Source of the DNA: Ampelocalamus luodianensis
Taxonomy: Eukaryota > Streptophyta > Magnoliopsida > Poales > Poaceae
NCBI GenBank assembly: GCA_036346255.1
Contig: CM070625.1
Coordinates: forward strand, 32,616,520-32,680,519
DNA: 64,000 bases
Direction: 5' to 3'
The notes beneath the pieces were generated by a model. That model was not told the DNA's origin. It ran no database searches and was given only the letters and a program-made list of their open reading frames with translations. Numbering within the stretch: position 1 is the first letter of the stretch; each line of letters starts with the position of its first letter. Shown piece by piece: positions 1-12,689 of this stretch. The translations under genes were made by a program, and so were the position numbers.

Positions 1-214
1 CTCTTTCTCCTCTTCCTTCCCCTGTCGTCTTCTCTGAGAGGAAAACCGAAGGCGACAAGCAAAAACTAAAGGAAAAAAAAAAGAGATCTAAATAAGAAAT
101 AAAACGCAAAATACCCTAAGCCGCGGCGGGCGCGATCTCGGCGGCGCAGCACGTCCGCGATCGCCGGAGAAGCTGGTGGGAGCGATCGCCGGGGATCGCC
201 TCCGCCGATGTGAG
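1..214 (+). promoter_or_regulatory. 5' leader of the CW-domain gene
   Basis: This stretch runs up to the chosen start codon at 215. It is CT-rich at its left end (typical of grass 5' leaders), A-rich in the middle and GC-rich near the start codon. The only upstream ATG in it is the AUG-stop pair at 208-213. No TATA box is visible, so the promoter probably lies left of the window, or transcription starts within the CT-rich first 40 bases. That placement is inference. Confidence 0.5.
208..213 (+). promoter_or_regulatory. minimal upstream ORF (AUG followed directly by UGA)
   Basis: The bases ATGTGAG stand directly before the main ATG at 215, so an AUG-UGA start-stop pair ends one base before the main start. 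It is the only upstream ATG in the visible leader. AUG-stop elements are known in plants to stall ribosomes and to control downstream translation (the boron-responsive AUGUAA of Arabidopsis NIP5;1). A role here is inference. Confidence 0.55.
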
Positions 215-3200
215 ATGCTGGGCGGCGGGAGGCGGAGGGGGAGGGAGGAGGAGGAGGCGGCGGGGCGCCGCCGGACGGGGATGGGGGAGGGGCACGAGGA
301 GGGGGAGCTGGAGCTCGAGGAGGGCGAGGAGGTCGGCGGCGACGGCTACGGCGGTCGCGAGGAGGGCGACGACGACCTTGTTGACCCCGACGCGCTCACC
401 TACATCGTAAGAGATGCTCTCTTCTTCTTGTTTTTGTGCGCGGATTGGATGGTTAATGAGTTCGTGGTACCGGGGTGTGGTGGTTGCCTTCTTGTTTTGT
501 GCTAGCTCGGTTGTAGCGTTGTGGAATTTTGCGTTAATTTTGTTGTGTATCCACGGCCAAATTTTGATTTTTGGTTGATGAGGTTATTGCTGATTAGAAT
601 GGTTGGTTGTTTATTTAATCTGGATAGTTTACCATGTCTGCTGTGCGCATGGGGGGTTTGCGATTTTGTAATTAATTGCCGGCCTTCGTGATGAGATGAA
701 ATATGGTTTAATGTGCTAGCTTTAGCTGAATTCGTGGGAATTATATGTGGAGTAATGGCATGAAACTGACGTGCGAGTGTCCAATTAGTTCGTGAAATTT
801 TCTTTTACGCTACTATGTATAGTTTACACTTTACAGTGATTTCTGGTACGTCCTTTTGGTTAATTCCGGAGCTTTCTTACTCTCAGTGCTAGATTTAGTA
901 TGTGTAATTTTGAGTAACTCTGAAGCGACACATAATTTTTTGTTACTTGCAGAATTTTAGCCCGAGATTGGTAGTTTACTGGTTTCAAGGGGTTGATTAT
1001 ATGGGCACTTTTCGGTTACATTTGCTTTTGGTGAAAACTCTGCAAGGTGATCATCATAGTGTATAAATAGAATGAAGTGATTGGTCTGGAAGTTGATGCG
1101 ATGCATTACCTAGGCCATGTAATCTATATTTTTGTACGAAGTTCTAGATAAGAGATTAAAATTGATCTTGTGATGTTTGATTCTGTAGATCACTATCCAC
1201 CTTCGTCAATGGGCAACATAATTAGTGTGCAAAAAAGTTTTGCGAGTTGAGCCAAAGCATCTGCTAGTGTGTCAGAGTTGCTTTTATTCTGGTACCATAT
1301 GACTAGCCTAATTAGTTCTTTTAGTAAGCTTGCTTATGGGGCTTCTAACCTAGGAGCTCACTGCCCCTGCTTAGACACAACCCATGAAATATGTTTGGGG
1401 GAAAACAATCTTGTAAGCTCTAGGGCGCTAGAGCAATTGGGAAGGTAGCTACTGGAATTTTTGGTGCTAGGAGCAGTTGGACGCCGTGGATCAGCAGAAT
1501 AGCTCCTGGTAGTGGCTAGTGGTTTCTTTTGGCTTGGAGGCTGTCTAAGCTCCTCCCGAAGCTCTGTAACTTGTATTTTGTTCTTAGCCTCCAAGATGTT
1601 TCTCCTTCTATAAGTCCATGTATATATCCCTGCTGTACTGTGGATCTTGTAGTTTGGTTTCCTTTAAATGGAAATGGGTGCAAACCTTTTATCAAAAAAA
1701 AAAAGAAAAGAAAGTAAAAATATAGTATTATATGAGATTTTAGATTTTATGCTAGAAATTTGATTCAACATGGAAAATGATAATTGTCACTTTACTTTGT
1801 TGCTTGATGTGCCTGTGTCTGTGAAATAACTTCTTGTAGTAATGGTTCAAAAGCACATACCACTATACCATGTAGGTATTCATGATGTGCCTGTGTCTGT
1901 GAAATAACTTCTTGTAGTAATGGTTCAAAAGCACATACCACTATACCATGTAGGTATTCATGGTTTGCATTCTGGCTCCAGCTTTCATTACTTAAAGGTG
2001 AGGAGTTGATGCTACTTCTGGCATATGGAAGACTTAACTAGTATGAGTTTGTTTGGATTTGGGGGATTTAATCCATCTGTTACATGAAATTCCGGACTTC
2101 TGGGGTCCTTACTTCCTCTAGGTTTTTATTCGGATTTTGAGGAATTTTAGGGAATGAATTGTTCTTGCTACACTATGTTTAACTGCTGCTAATGAGCCCC
2201 AGAAATTAGGCCTTCAACTTTTGTTGCTGTATAAACTCTTAAATAGCAGCTTTCTCTTTCACAGATGCTCCTTATGTTTCGTATACACTCTTAAAGAAGC
2301 AGTTTTCTATTTTATGGAAGGTAAACTTTTAAATAAAATATGGTGTATGTTGTACAGGATGAAAAACTTCAAAATGTGCTGGGTCATTTCCAGAAGGATT
2401 TTGAAGGTGGAGTACTTGCCGAGAACTTAGGTAAGGGGAATACAAGCTGCCACCCTATTTACTCTGTAGAGTTACTCTTGTACTGATGTATGTGAAAAAT
2501 TGTTCACCCTACATAGGATCACAGTATGGGGGTTATGGCTCATTCTTGCCTACATACCAACGTTCCCCTTCTGTCTTGTCTCAATCTAGAAGCCCTGCAG
2601 TTCCACCAAACCGTGGCAGTGCCTCTAGATCACCATATATGCCAGTGGAGGTACACTTTGACAAATTTCACCATGACATGTCGACTTATTTGGATTACCG
2701 CATAAATATTAGAACCCTATTAAATTGCTATAATGAACTTCCAGAGTGCACAGAAGAATAGTTTTGTCAAGACTGCGTTAGATAGCAGGAGGAAAAATGA
2801 TTACTGTCAAAGAACATCCAATGGGATCGATGGTAATCCTCCTCAACAGATGTTGAACAGAGCAGTCAATGGTCCTCAGCAAAAGGCACCAAAAATACGT
2901 ATCAAGGTGAACAGCAATAAAAGTTTGGCAAGAAATACTGCTGCTATATACAGTGGCCTGGGCCTCGACATTTCTCCTTCGTCATCTATGGGTGACAGCC
3001 TAGATGGGAGCGCTGGGTCTCTTGAGCTGAAACATTTACCAGATGAATCTCCAAATACCATTTTCCAGGTTAAGTTTTGTCTCATCAATTCGTTTATCTT
3101 GGCAAGACCTTTGATGATTGGTTTTAAAGAGTTAATCCATTTTGTTATTTGAACAGATAATGACCTGCCATTCTGTTCCTGGAGGACTCTTGCTCTCACC

Positions 3201-6200
3201 ACTTGCTGAAAATGTTCTAGAATTGACAAAAAAGTCCACACCTGCGACAAAAAAACATGAAGTACCTTCATTTGATGATGACAAAGAAGAGTTGAACAGA
3301 GGCTGGCGTTATACGACCTCTGCTACACGAGAAAACAAAAATCAGATGGAGAAGAAAATTAAGTATGATGAAAAGAAAGATGACCTTCCCGATTTCAAGA
3401 GTTCAAAACGCAGACACAATAATGCAACTATTATGAATAAGGGAATTAAACCTGAGTTGCAGGACATTTCAGATGATACAGATTCAATCCTCTTACCAAG
3501 AAGCATAAAGACAGAACAACATTCAGTAGAGGAATCGGCAAAATTTGTGTCTGAGATTTCGGATCACATCAAGGAAACAAAGAATGGCCCATTGAAGGGA
3601 CGAATTAGTGACAAGAGTTCTTTGAGAGATATGGAGTCAGTGGTAGATGTTAAAGCTGTTAATTTAGCAAATGATGACAAACATCCAAAGGGTAAAGCAA
3701 ATGCAAAAGCCAGTACAGTGAGAAATGCATTTGAAGATTGGAGTGAGGACAGTAAGACAGAACCTTCACTTGATCATGGATTTTCGGGTAAGATCAACTA
3801 TGATTCTTATGAATACAATGATCAAACTTTTACCACTTCAAATCACATGCAAAATGTTCGTCCTAACAAAACATCACTTGAGAGAGAGAAAGGAAAAGTG
3901 ATTCATGTAAAGGGTGAACTATGTCAGTACAAAAGGAAGGAAATGGGAAGTCTAGTTAATCCAGAATCCATGGATATCATCACAGAAAATGTAGGCGGAA
4001 ATTCTTCTGGAATGCCGAAAGGGAAGAAGAAAACTTCCTCTTTGCAACCTGCTTTGTCTGGGAAGAAGCTCAAGGTCAAGCCACATAAACAATTGAACAA
4101 TGACATTACTAGAAAATCTTACGGGGAAGATAAGAGTGTGAAGCCTGAGAAAGAGACCATTACATCTGGAGAGACCGATAAGGACATGTCAGGTGGTGGA
4201 AATGATGGCGACCGCAGGATCTCTCCCATGTTTGTTGACAAATCAGCTCCTATGCCATCAGCATGCAAGAATGAGAGTACAGAATCATCCATGGCAGTGC
4301 CTGCTCCAGCACCTGTTTTAATAAATGAACAATGGGTGTGCTGTGATAAGTGTGAGAAATGGCGCCTTTTACCCTATGGGATGAATCCAGATATACTTCC
4401 CAAAAAATGGCGGTGTAGCAAGCAAAGTTGGCTGTAAGTTTCTGCAAGAGACATTAGGTCCACTGTTCATTTTAAGATCTTTTCATGCTTTTTCTTAGTC
4501 TCCATTTGTTAGTTTCTCTGAACTGCAATAATTCAGTGGAGCAAGTTTTCCTTGCATTATATTTTTTGTAATTCCTTTTTGCAAACTGATATGAAGTTGT
4601 TTTACTCCAACCGTTCCATTACCTTAAAGAGAAACAAACTGTTGAAATTTCTTAAACGAATCCATTATGGTTTATTTTGTAATTTCTGTATTCATGTTTT
4701 GTCTCCAGAAATTTCTGTCTCCAGTCATATGGTCATGTGTTGACTATAGAGTTTCATTGCTTCCAAGTACTGTTGAATACATTGTTTGCAATACATGTGC
4801 TTGCTTTATCTTTAATAGATTGGTACTTGTAACTTCTTGTAGGCCTGGAATGAATAGCTGCAAAATAAGTGAGGATGAGACCACAAAAGCCCTTCGTGCG
4901 CTTTATATGGTCCCTGCACCTGAAAATAACATGAGTTTGGATGGCCGTCATGATATTGCTACCTCAGGCATAGGCACAGCTATGACTCCCCCAACTTTTG
5001 AGGGTAATGTAAAGTCCATCACTACATCAGGGAAGCTGAAAGTTCAATCCAATGATGCAGCTAATGTGTCAAATAATTTAAACGTGGCTGAGATGTCAAA
5101 GCCTTCAAAGAAGCTACATGCTCCTACAAGTAAAAAGCCTGATGGTGTTGACTGCTTCCCTAAACACAAGAAAAAACGGAAGCACGTAGGATCGTCAGAT
5201 AAAGGTGCAACAACTAATAATTTGTTTTTGTTTTTCTAATTTCTTTCTATTGTTAGTCGTTTGATTCTAATGGTTTCCATTTCTGCAGGAGAAATTGTTG
5301 CAAAAGATCGGACACATCCAAAATCGAAGAGCAGTGTAGGGGTTGATCATGATAACCTGAGAGCATCAAAGAAAATAAAGAAAGAATTCAATGAGCCTGC
5401 AAAGCATCATCCCTCTGAGTTTGAAATAAGCAAAAGTAGTCCTTCAATGAAGGAAACTCCAAAAAACTTGCATAAATATGGTGGCATTTCAGCTGGCGTC
5501 GGAAAGTATGGTTCATCTTCATCAGCTAAGTGGTTTCATGATGAAGACAAAGTTTCCTCAGATGGGGGCATTAGAACTTCAGATGCAGGACAATCTGATC
5601 TTCCAGACTTATCCATTAAGAATAGAAAATTGAAACAAAGGCAATTAAGCCAGCGTGGTCCTGACCCTCTGGGCTTCGTAGAGGCTCTGGCTAGTGATAC
5701 CTTTACGAAGCTTGTTGTAAAAGAAGCTTTAAGTGAAAGTAATGCTGCCAAGGAAAATCCCAGGGCAGAGCTGAAGTTTTCAAAGACGGATGACCATAGG
5801 AAAGTTGCCCATGCCAGAGGCCCCATTGCTGGAATTGCTGCCGATGGAATATATGCTGAGAAAGAGCGTTTAGGTGAGCAACATCAACAGAATATCCATT
5901 TCCAGCACTCATTGCTGTCTGAAAACTCCATCAGGAGGGATATATGTTATGCACAAGCATCTACAGCTGCCACTTCCAGTTCATCTAAGGTGTCTAGCTC
6001 CCACAAGAGTAAAGCTGACTTTCAAGAAACAAGGGCCTCTCCTGTAGAGTCAGTTTCTTCTTCACCCTTGAGAACTTCTGATAAGAATCTTTTGGATCAA
6101 AATAGAAGGTATTCATGTGCAGTTGCAGAAAATGTGCATTCTCAGGAGTCTGGGAAAAGTGGTTCTTCATGCTCCAAGGAAAAATATGACTTTGGGTCTG

Positions 6201-9200
6201 GTTCTGATCACACCAAGGCTCATGTTTCTGGTTTCTTTAATGGAGACATGGATCATCATGGTTTGAAGGATGGGGACTTGCAGAAGGATAAACAAGACTT
6301 GTTGACAAATGAATGCCTTAAAAATGAAGATTCTGGACTTGGTATAAGGAATGGCCAATTGAATCCTGTAATAGGACAGAAAGTTAATTCACATGTCCTT
6401 TCAATACACGACAACAGTGATCACAAACTGCCACCATCCCATCAAAATGGGAAAACACTGCCTCATTTTAATTCAAACCAAACTGACCATGCAAAGTTGA
6501 CTTCTGGGAAACATCCAACGCAGATTAAGCCTGATAAAGGGAGTGTAGACTACAAGGACCTGAAAATAAATCCATCTACTGTCAAAGGAAGCAAGCAGCA
6601 GCCATCATTAAACAATACAGCAGATGGAGATGCCTCCTACAAGGCAAAACAATCAAAAAGGCTGTTATCGAAAATCTGAAGCAAGTAACTCTTAATGCTG
6701 ATGCTTTAAGCCCAATAAATGCATCTGTTATACTGAAGGAAGCTCGGATTTGAAGCATTGGTCTAAACGTTTAAAGGTTTGAATGTTTGATACATCACTC
6801 AAAACATTTTTTTACTATACTTTTCATTCAGATTCCGTTGGCCCTCATGTGCATCGCTTGTTGCAGGAAAAGGGGGATGACCTTGAGAGTGCAAGCATGT
6901 GCTTTGAGGCAGGCCTGAAATTTCTTCATGTCGCATCTCTTTGGGAGGCTCCAAATATTGATAGCTCCAAACAAGTGGATTCTATACAAGCTATGAAACT
7001 ATATTCTGAAACAGGAAACCTTTGTGGGTAAGCAACATTCTTACAATGTCATCTCTTTAAGAGGCAGGTAGCATGTTAACTTGTTTATAGTATTTAGGTT
7101 TGTTTGCCCTTTTGACATTCCTGAATGCCTTCAGGATAGCAGTTACTTTTATTTCCTTTTAAGGGAAACTTGATAGTTTGGTTCTTTTTACTTGTTTCTG
7201 TAGTTCTAAACATTTAGTATATTAGAACTTCCATCCTTTGTAAGCCTCTGTTGCTTTCTTTTGGGCGTGACCAGTGTTATAAAAGCGCTAGGGCCTAGGT
7301 GCTAGGTGGGCGGCAGCAGGCGCCCAGGCTGCCACCTAACAGGCAGTGCACACACAGTGCTAGTTGCATGTTTCAACAGAAATGTATTAAAATACCAGAA
7401 GTCTGAGAAATAGAGTTGAGACAGCTTATTTTCCAGGAGAGCAAACATCCAGAATTTCATGGTCCTCTATGTCCAATTCTTCATAATGAGCAATTTAAAT
7501 TATGTAGCTGCACCTTTGACCTCTTAGTCAGCGCCTAGGGCCGCCTAGTGCCCAGCCTCCGACTATGGCAAAATCGCGGCGGCAAGGAGGCGCCTAGCTC
7601 CTAGGCTGCTGTCCACCAGCAGCACCACCATCGCCACTCGCTCGGGATCTCTTGTCGCCCGCGTCACTGAGCCCGTCGAAGAGAGAAGAGAGGAGTTGGG
7701 ATCTCTCTGGTCGATTTGGCTTATAACCGGATCTGGCCGGAGCCGCTTCGGCTTCACCGGCTCCGGATTCTCTACCGTCTCTAGCTTTGGATGATCCGGC
7801 TATAGCTTCGGCTGATCTGGCTCCAGCTTCTCTAGGTAATGCTGGCTTCGGCTTCTCCGGCTCCGGCTTCTTGCAGCTTCTTCCGCTGTTAAAGAGTACT
7901 GCAGCTAGTATCTGCTGCTCGTTTTTTAGTCCTTTTTCCCTTTGAGTCTATCCAAGTCCGCGACACACTATCTTTGAGTTCATTTAAGCCACACGAGTCC
8001 ATAAAGTCCTTGTCAGTCAACCGATTGCTTCTTGGCCCCCTTCCTTCCCTTTCGCATGGCCGTAGCCGCCACTCCTCTCTGAGCCGATGCAGATCGTAGA
8101 AGTCGTTATGATACCGTCATCCCGAGCTTCTAAGGCGCCGCTTCTACCTGCTTGTGCCTCATTGCGCTTCTTGTACCTTTGCGCAATCGCCGTCTCGGGC
8201 TTCGATCTACGCCGCCATGCTTATATCTATTCCCCTTTGGCTTGATTTGACAGCTCTCTTCATTTTTGTTGGTTTCATCATCTTCTTCGTTGTGTTGTCG
8301 CAATCGACTTTGCTTCTGTTTGTCTTTGCTTTCTCAGCCCTTGCGCCTTGTGCTTTATGGGCTGTCGCACGACCCCGTATGGGAGATCTTTTGATACTCG
8401 ATATATTTTCCAAGAGCTGCACGCTACGACGACATTATGAAGACTCGGACTTTGGATTTTCCCTATTTTAATGTCAATTCTTTCAAATGCAATGCTATTG
8501 TATATGCCTTGCATTTGAAGGGAGAGGCGTTAAGAGTATTTGTGGTATTCCACTCCTAGTCTAGGTAGGGTTTACTCTTGTTTGTGTCCTTGTACTATAT
8601 ATTGTCCCTTAGGCTATTGTAATACAACAAACCATTCACATTTGCACTCCCCCTCTCCATCTAACAGCGGTCGCTTTCTAGAACACTGGACATGCCTTTT
8701 ATTTAGTTGCCAGTTGATGGTAGTTCAATTTGTTCCTTTAATTTTTGTGTACATTTTTAATATCATATGATGCTTACGTGCAATGAACTTTACTAATATC
8801 TCCCTGTTGACTTGTTTTCAACAGATTTTGTGCTCGTGAATTTGAGCGACTTAAGAAAATGGCAAATGCTGCTTTGGCATATAAATGTGTGGAAGTGGCA
8901 TATATGAAGGCTGCCTTCTACAAACATCCTGGTGCAACTAAAGATAGGCATGCATTGCAGGCAGCATCTCTGATGGCTCCTCCAGGTTTTTCACATATGC
9001 TTTAACTCATGAAGTTGGTTAGTTATTTTGATTATTTTTGAACCACTAAGGGCCTGTTTGGTTTGAGGAATGGCCTCTTTAGAATGGGTTGGTCCATCAT
9101 GAGCTCATCTAATGATTTTTGTGGAATGACCTTGTCCCTAATCTTTTTAGTGGTATTGTGATCATATGGAATCGCATGGTGATAGACCAACTCATTCATT

Positions 9201-10829
9201 TTTCAAACCAAACATAAAGATCACTTTTGGAGTTAGGATCAGATGATCCTAGGACTAATACATTCCTCGAACCAAATACCTCATAAAAGTAGGGATGCTT
9301 CAATATCCGAGGATCTGATCTATATACTGTTCTGTACTTCTATCATAAGTGAAGTGTAGCAGCTTTTATTTTGAAGAGCATGACTTGAGAGGTTATATTT
9401 CCCATTCTCAACCAATTGACGACTTAGCATTGTATAATGTATATGAAGTAAAGTAAGGTTACTAATGGTTCTAGGATTTCATCCTTATGCCATGATCTTG
9501 GCATATCTCTCATGTCAAATTTTCAATGCATCTCTTGTTCAGAAAGGGGAGATGTCTAATGTATCTCTCTCAGATTCATTAAACAAAACAAACGCAACCT
9601 TTGTTTTATCTGGTGATATCAATGCAACTAAGTTTTCATCCATCTTTTTGTTAAAATGATTGACCTTCTGATAGTTCAAATCTTCTCTTTTTTTTTTGGC
9701 TAGCTGAGTCACCGTCATCTTCTGCTTCAGATGTTGATAATTTAAATAACCAGAGTACAGCTGCTAAGGCTGTTTCTGCGAGAGGTGTATACTCTCCTCA
9801 GATTGCTAGCAATCCCATATCTCGGAACAATCATCACTTGGTGGGATTGCTTGCTTATGTAAGTTGCTTGTTTTTGGCATTGGATATTGATATTACAAGT
9901 TCATCTATTGGATGTAGCAGCCAATGCTCTTGATATAAATGAAAATTGACTTTAGGGTTGCCCATAACATTTCCAATTTAGCATTATACAACTAGTATTT
10001 CTCCATTCAATGCTTGATTATCCAGTTTATAGTGAAAAACATTTTTATTATTGCTACTGAAATGTCATATTCTCATGGAACTCATGACTGCAGATTTCTT
10101 CATTTGTCTTCTTATGATAGAATATTCTCCTATGATCTCTATGGCCTGCGCTAGTTTCTAGAATTTTAGAAATAATCAGGCCTTGGAATTTTGGACCTTG
10201 CTTGTGAAGTGATAACGACAAGTCTCTCCTCAAATCTTGCAGCAGATTTTTTTGTATTGAAGTTCTTATTTTTTTTTAAAAAAAAACTTTTGCACTGCAA
10301 TTTTCATTGAAAACCGCTTATAGATTGCTATAATGTAGAAGAATGATGCCAGATACTTCAAATTCAGATTATTCAAATTTTAAAACTGCTAATAATCTTC
10401 AAACCTGTTGGTTCGATAGGTATGAATGGTCTTAATTGTCGGGTGACTAGCTATCTAATTCCCAGTAGCTACTCCACAGCTGATATCCCATTATCCCTTG
10501 TTGTACACGGGTGAATTTGTTATAAATCACTGGAATGGATCACGAGATATCTTAATGAGAATTGAGTGAAATGTCTCTTGTATTTGTTAGTATAAGTATT
10601 TTATTTCTTGATTGTGCGTTTTACAGGTAGAGGACATAAATTATGCATTTGATGGTACCAGAAAATCACAAAGTTCATTTTCTGCTTATCTTGCTGGTAT
10701 CGGAAAGGATCAGGTTGATGGTATTGCTCTTGTAAGGAAGTCCTTGATTTCAGTTTTCATAATGTCAAGGGTCTGCTGCAACTGATCCGACACTCGTTGG
10801 AGTCTATCAACCATGAGAGTGTTAAATAA
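215..10829 (+). CDS. CW-type zinc finger nuclear protein, 11 coding exons, with three frame-breaking single-base losses
   Basis: Spliced gene. Exons: 215-406, 2358-2430, 2517-2650, 2745-3068, 3157-4433, 4843-5204, 5289-6776, 6867-7027, 8825-8985, 9704-9858, 10627-10829. All introns are GT-AG and phases join; the donor after 5204 (GTGCAA) is weak. The start at 215 opens a basic then Glu-rich N-terminus. About 1510 residues are expected once three one-base losses (near 6655-6659, 6746-6747 and 10740) are allowed for. The CW domain is at residues 634-673, split by the intron after 4433. Its Trp residues 634, 643 and 659 and zinc-binding Cys 637, 640, 661 and 673 are present. CW domains read methylated H3K4 in the nucleus. 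The middle is Ser/Lys-rich and low in complexity. The C-terminal third (exons 7-11) is the conserved region of the plant family, with motifs such as GLKFLHVASLWEA. Read literally the frame stops at 6677-6679. Either a decayed allele or assembly error; I favour a functional gene. Confidence 0.85.
1345..1715 (+). repeat. possible poly-A-tailed retroelement fragment in intron 1
   Basis: This part of intron 1 is less AT-rich than its surroundings and ends in an A-rich tail (1694-1712). The bases before the tail resemble the tails of plant LINE-like copies. No coding frame and no clear target duplication were found, so the identity is a guess. Confidence 0.3.
1806..1961 (+). repeat. exact 78-bp tandem duplication in intron 1
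   Basis: Bases 1806-1883 are repeated without visible change at 1884-1961. Each unit starts GATGTGCCTGTGTCTG. Identity of the two copies points to a recent event, or to an assembly duplication. It does not touch an exon. Confidence 0.95.
6655..6747 (+). other. two single-base frame breaks in exon 7 of the CW gene
   Basis: The open frame runs to a stop at 6677-6679. From 6660 the conserved protein continues in the next frame (AVIENLKQVTLNADALSP), as if an A6 run had become the A5 run at 6655-6659. The frame shifts again at GG 6746-6747, after which the third frame gives DLKHWSKRLK up to the splice donor at 6777. Exon phases downstream only fit if both losses are counted. Confidence 0.7.
7286..7610. 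repeat. inverted-repeat (fold-back) element in intron 8
   Basis: Bases 7291-7310 (GGGCCTAGGTGCTAGG start) are roughly the reverse complement of 7587-7606 (CGCCTAGCTCCTAGGC core). The segment between them has several further GCCTAGG motifs. It resembles fold-back MITE-like repeats common in grass introns. Ends and target duplication are not resolved. Confidence 0.4.
7735..7880. repeat. degenerate GGCTTCGGCTTC-type repeats in intron 8
   Basis: Variants of GCTTCGGCTTCTCCGGCTCC recur at least four times in this stretch. It is low-complexity repetitive DNA in the long intron between 7027 and 8825. Together with 7880-8400, which shows no clear coding content, it probably belongs to old transposon debris. 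Confidence 0.4.
8515..8666 (+). mobile_element. 3' end of a short-LTR copia-like element (purine tract plus LTR) in intron 8
   Basis: A purine-rich tract (GAAGGGAGAGG, 8517-8527) is followed by an LTR-like unit from about 8528 to 8666. It begins with a one-base variant of TGTTAAGAG and ends CATCTAACA. Inside are a TATATATT box and GTAATACAACAA, as in poly-A regions of short plant copia LTRs. No 5' partner LTR was found, so this is a remnant on the sense strand of the host intron. Exon 9 starts 158 bases further on. Confidence 0.5.
9050..9283. mobile_element. Tourist-type (PIF/Harbinger) MITE in intron 9
   Basis: A 234-bp non-coding element with inverted ends: GGCCTGTTTGGTTTGAGG on the left and the reverse complement of GAGGTATTTGGTTCGAGG on the right. 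TAA stands directly on both sides (9047-9049 and 9284-9286), the 3-bp duplication typical of this superfamily. The GGGCCTGTTTGG terminus is a classic Tourist end in grasses. Confidence 0.8.
10736..10829 (+). other. frame break in last coding exon of the CW gene
   Basis: The literal frame after VRK reads SLISVFIMSR and stops at 10782-10784. One base over, an open frame begins VLDFSFHNVKGLL and ends at the TAA 10827-10829, which fits a normal C-terminal helix. The simplest reading is loss of one G next to 10740. Confidence 0.65.
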
Positions 10830-12430
10830 TAGAACAAACATTCTTCCTGTGAATAGAGATATATGATGGCAAGGTTGCTTTGGAATTTCTGCTACAATGA
10901 TCCCTCCAATATGGGTGTAGGCGTGAAGCAGGGATTAGTCAGCAAATTATTGTGAATGGAGGGGAGTCATGTTGCCATGTTGATCACCTGGAAGTATTTT
11001 CTTTGTGGATGATCATTTTGACCTGTGCCAAATGGGGTTTTACCAAGAGTTAGCCTGCAGATGTAAATTGCTGCATTCAGCAATCTCAGTTTTGATGTCT
11101 GATGAGTTGCCAAATGCAAATTATTGGCGTCAACCCAATTGTCACCTGTTGTACGGGTAAGAAATATCTGTGAAGCTATATTTTGTTCTTTTGAATCTTG
11201 CCCCTCTTTTGTACAATGCACGCTTGAGTGCTGACATTGGCTTGCTCTATTTTCTCTTGTATTCTTTATATGAATTGTTGCATCTTTCATTTTATTGAAT
11301 TTATGTTCAAATCTAATAGTATGTACCAAGTAAGAATACTTTCCCAGATGTACTCTCCTTCTGAGTATTTTTATATTTAACAGATATACATGCTTTGTTA
11401 AACAGGAAGAAGATTGCAGTTGGAGGATGACCTAATGTTTTCTTTCCTGAGTGCCGACAGAAGCTTAGGTCAGGACTTAGTAGAACATTCTAATTTTCCC
11501 CACCTTCTATTTGTCTTTTGATGAAGGTTCCAGACAGGCAAGAATCTTCACAATTGTTCATCCTTCAATCTTTATATTGTATCTGCATAGTTCAACCGTG
11601 CACCCCCCCACCCCCCACCCCACCACCACCACCATAAGATAGATAGCCTATTAAGTAACAATGATGGTAAAAAAAATGGATACAATTCTTTTTTCCAGAT
11701 TCTCATTAAATCGACCAGGAGAGAAAAAGGCAACATGAATTCTAATGGTCATTCTGTAACAACTGCAGAGCTGTAATTAAGTGATGCACTCATTTAAATT
11801 TGGTTGAAGCCGTTTGTAAAAGCCATTGTAACTTGACTGCAGTTCAGTGAAGACTGATTGAAATTTATGTACTCAAATTTGATTACTTTTTAGCTTTACT
11901 GGTGTAGAAAGAAGCCCTTTCTTGCTATAATCTTATATGCCTGTTGACAGTCAAGTTGACATGAGGCCTCTTCTGTGCATTCAGTTTTGGAAGCGCGCCA
12001 CAACTCAGCACTGTCGAATGAGCATACAGAGGCTGGATGAGGACGTCAGCTACCATCTCTGACTCCAATCTTGCGTATATATATACCAACCTTAGTCTAA
12101 TTGCTGCCCATTTTGTCAATCCCCTTGTACATTTATATAGAATATATCACCAGAAAGGGAAAGTTTCGATATAATTTCAGTTGATGTATTTGTTGTTCCT
12201 ATGTTACAAAATTCATTATTCTGGTGGGCTGCCAATCTATTTGTCCTATAACTAACTGATTATTTAGGTGTCCTGTAACTACATGATTTCTAGTGCTGCA
12301 GAGTGTTGACACTCTTTTGTAACCTAACAACAAATGATGATAGCAGTGTCTGCTAATCTGACTGTTGTTTTGGGGGCCTGCTTCATGATTGCCATTGTAA
12401 CTTATAAGTGATGTAAATGTTCATTCTGTT
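10830..12430 (+). other. 3' UTR and downstream flank of the CW gene
   Basis: No conserved coding frame follows the TAA at 10827-10829. The sequence is T-rich with scattered AATAAA-like signals, and GTGATGTAAATGTTC near 12412 resembles a plant poly-A region. A C-rich stretch at 11602-11633 is low complexity. The true 3' end cannot be fixed from sequence. Bases 12430-12689 are plain AT-rich flank in which I see nothing. Confidence 0.4.
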
Positions 12431-12689
12431 ACTAAAAAAAGGGTAATCTTTGCATGTTTCATTGTCGTCGTCTTCAGGTTGCTTGGGTTGCATATTTTTC
12501 ATTCTTCCAGTGAAACAGGAAACTCATGGTTCAGTGACTTTTGCAGCTTGGTGTCTCTTGTCTCCAACTGTTTTCTCCGTTTGCTTTTCTCCTTTTATTT
12601 GGATATTCGGCATCATTAAGTATATGGTTTGTGAACGCTATGAAGATTTACTCATGATGACGAGGAGAACCTGTTGCCTAGTCCTTGTT

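Noticed and set aside
176..214. Start of the CW protein at GTG 176, upstream of ATG 215
   Set aside because: Nuclear plant genes rarely start at GTG, and the AUG-UGA pair at 208-213 precedes the first in-frame ATG at 215, which begins a typical N-terminus.
8154..8471. 105-codon hydrophobic frame in intron 8 of the CW gene
   Set aside because: It lies in repeat debris within the intron, has no recognisable motif, and no promoter or splice context supports it.
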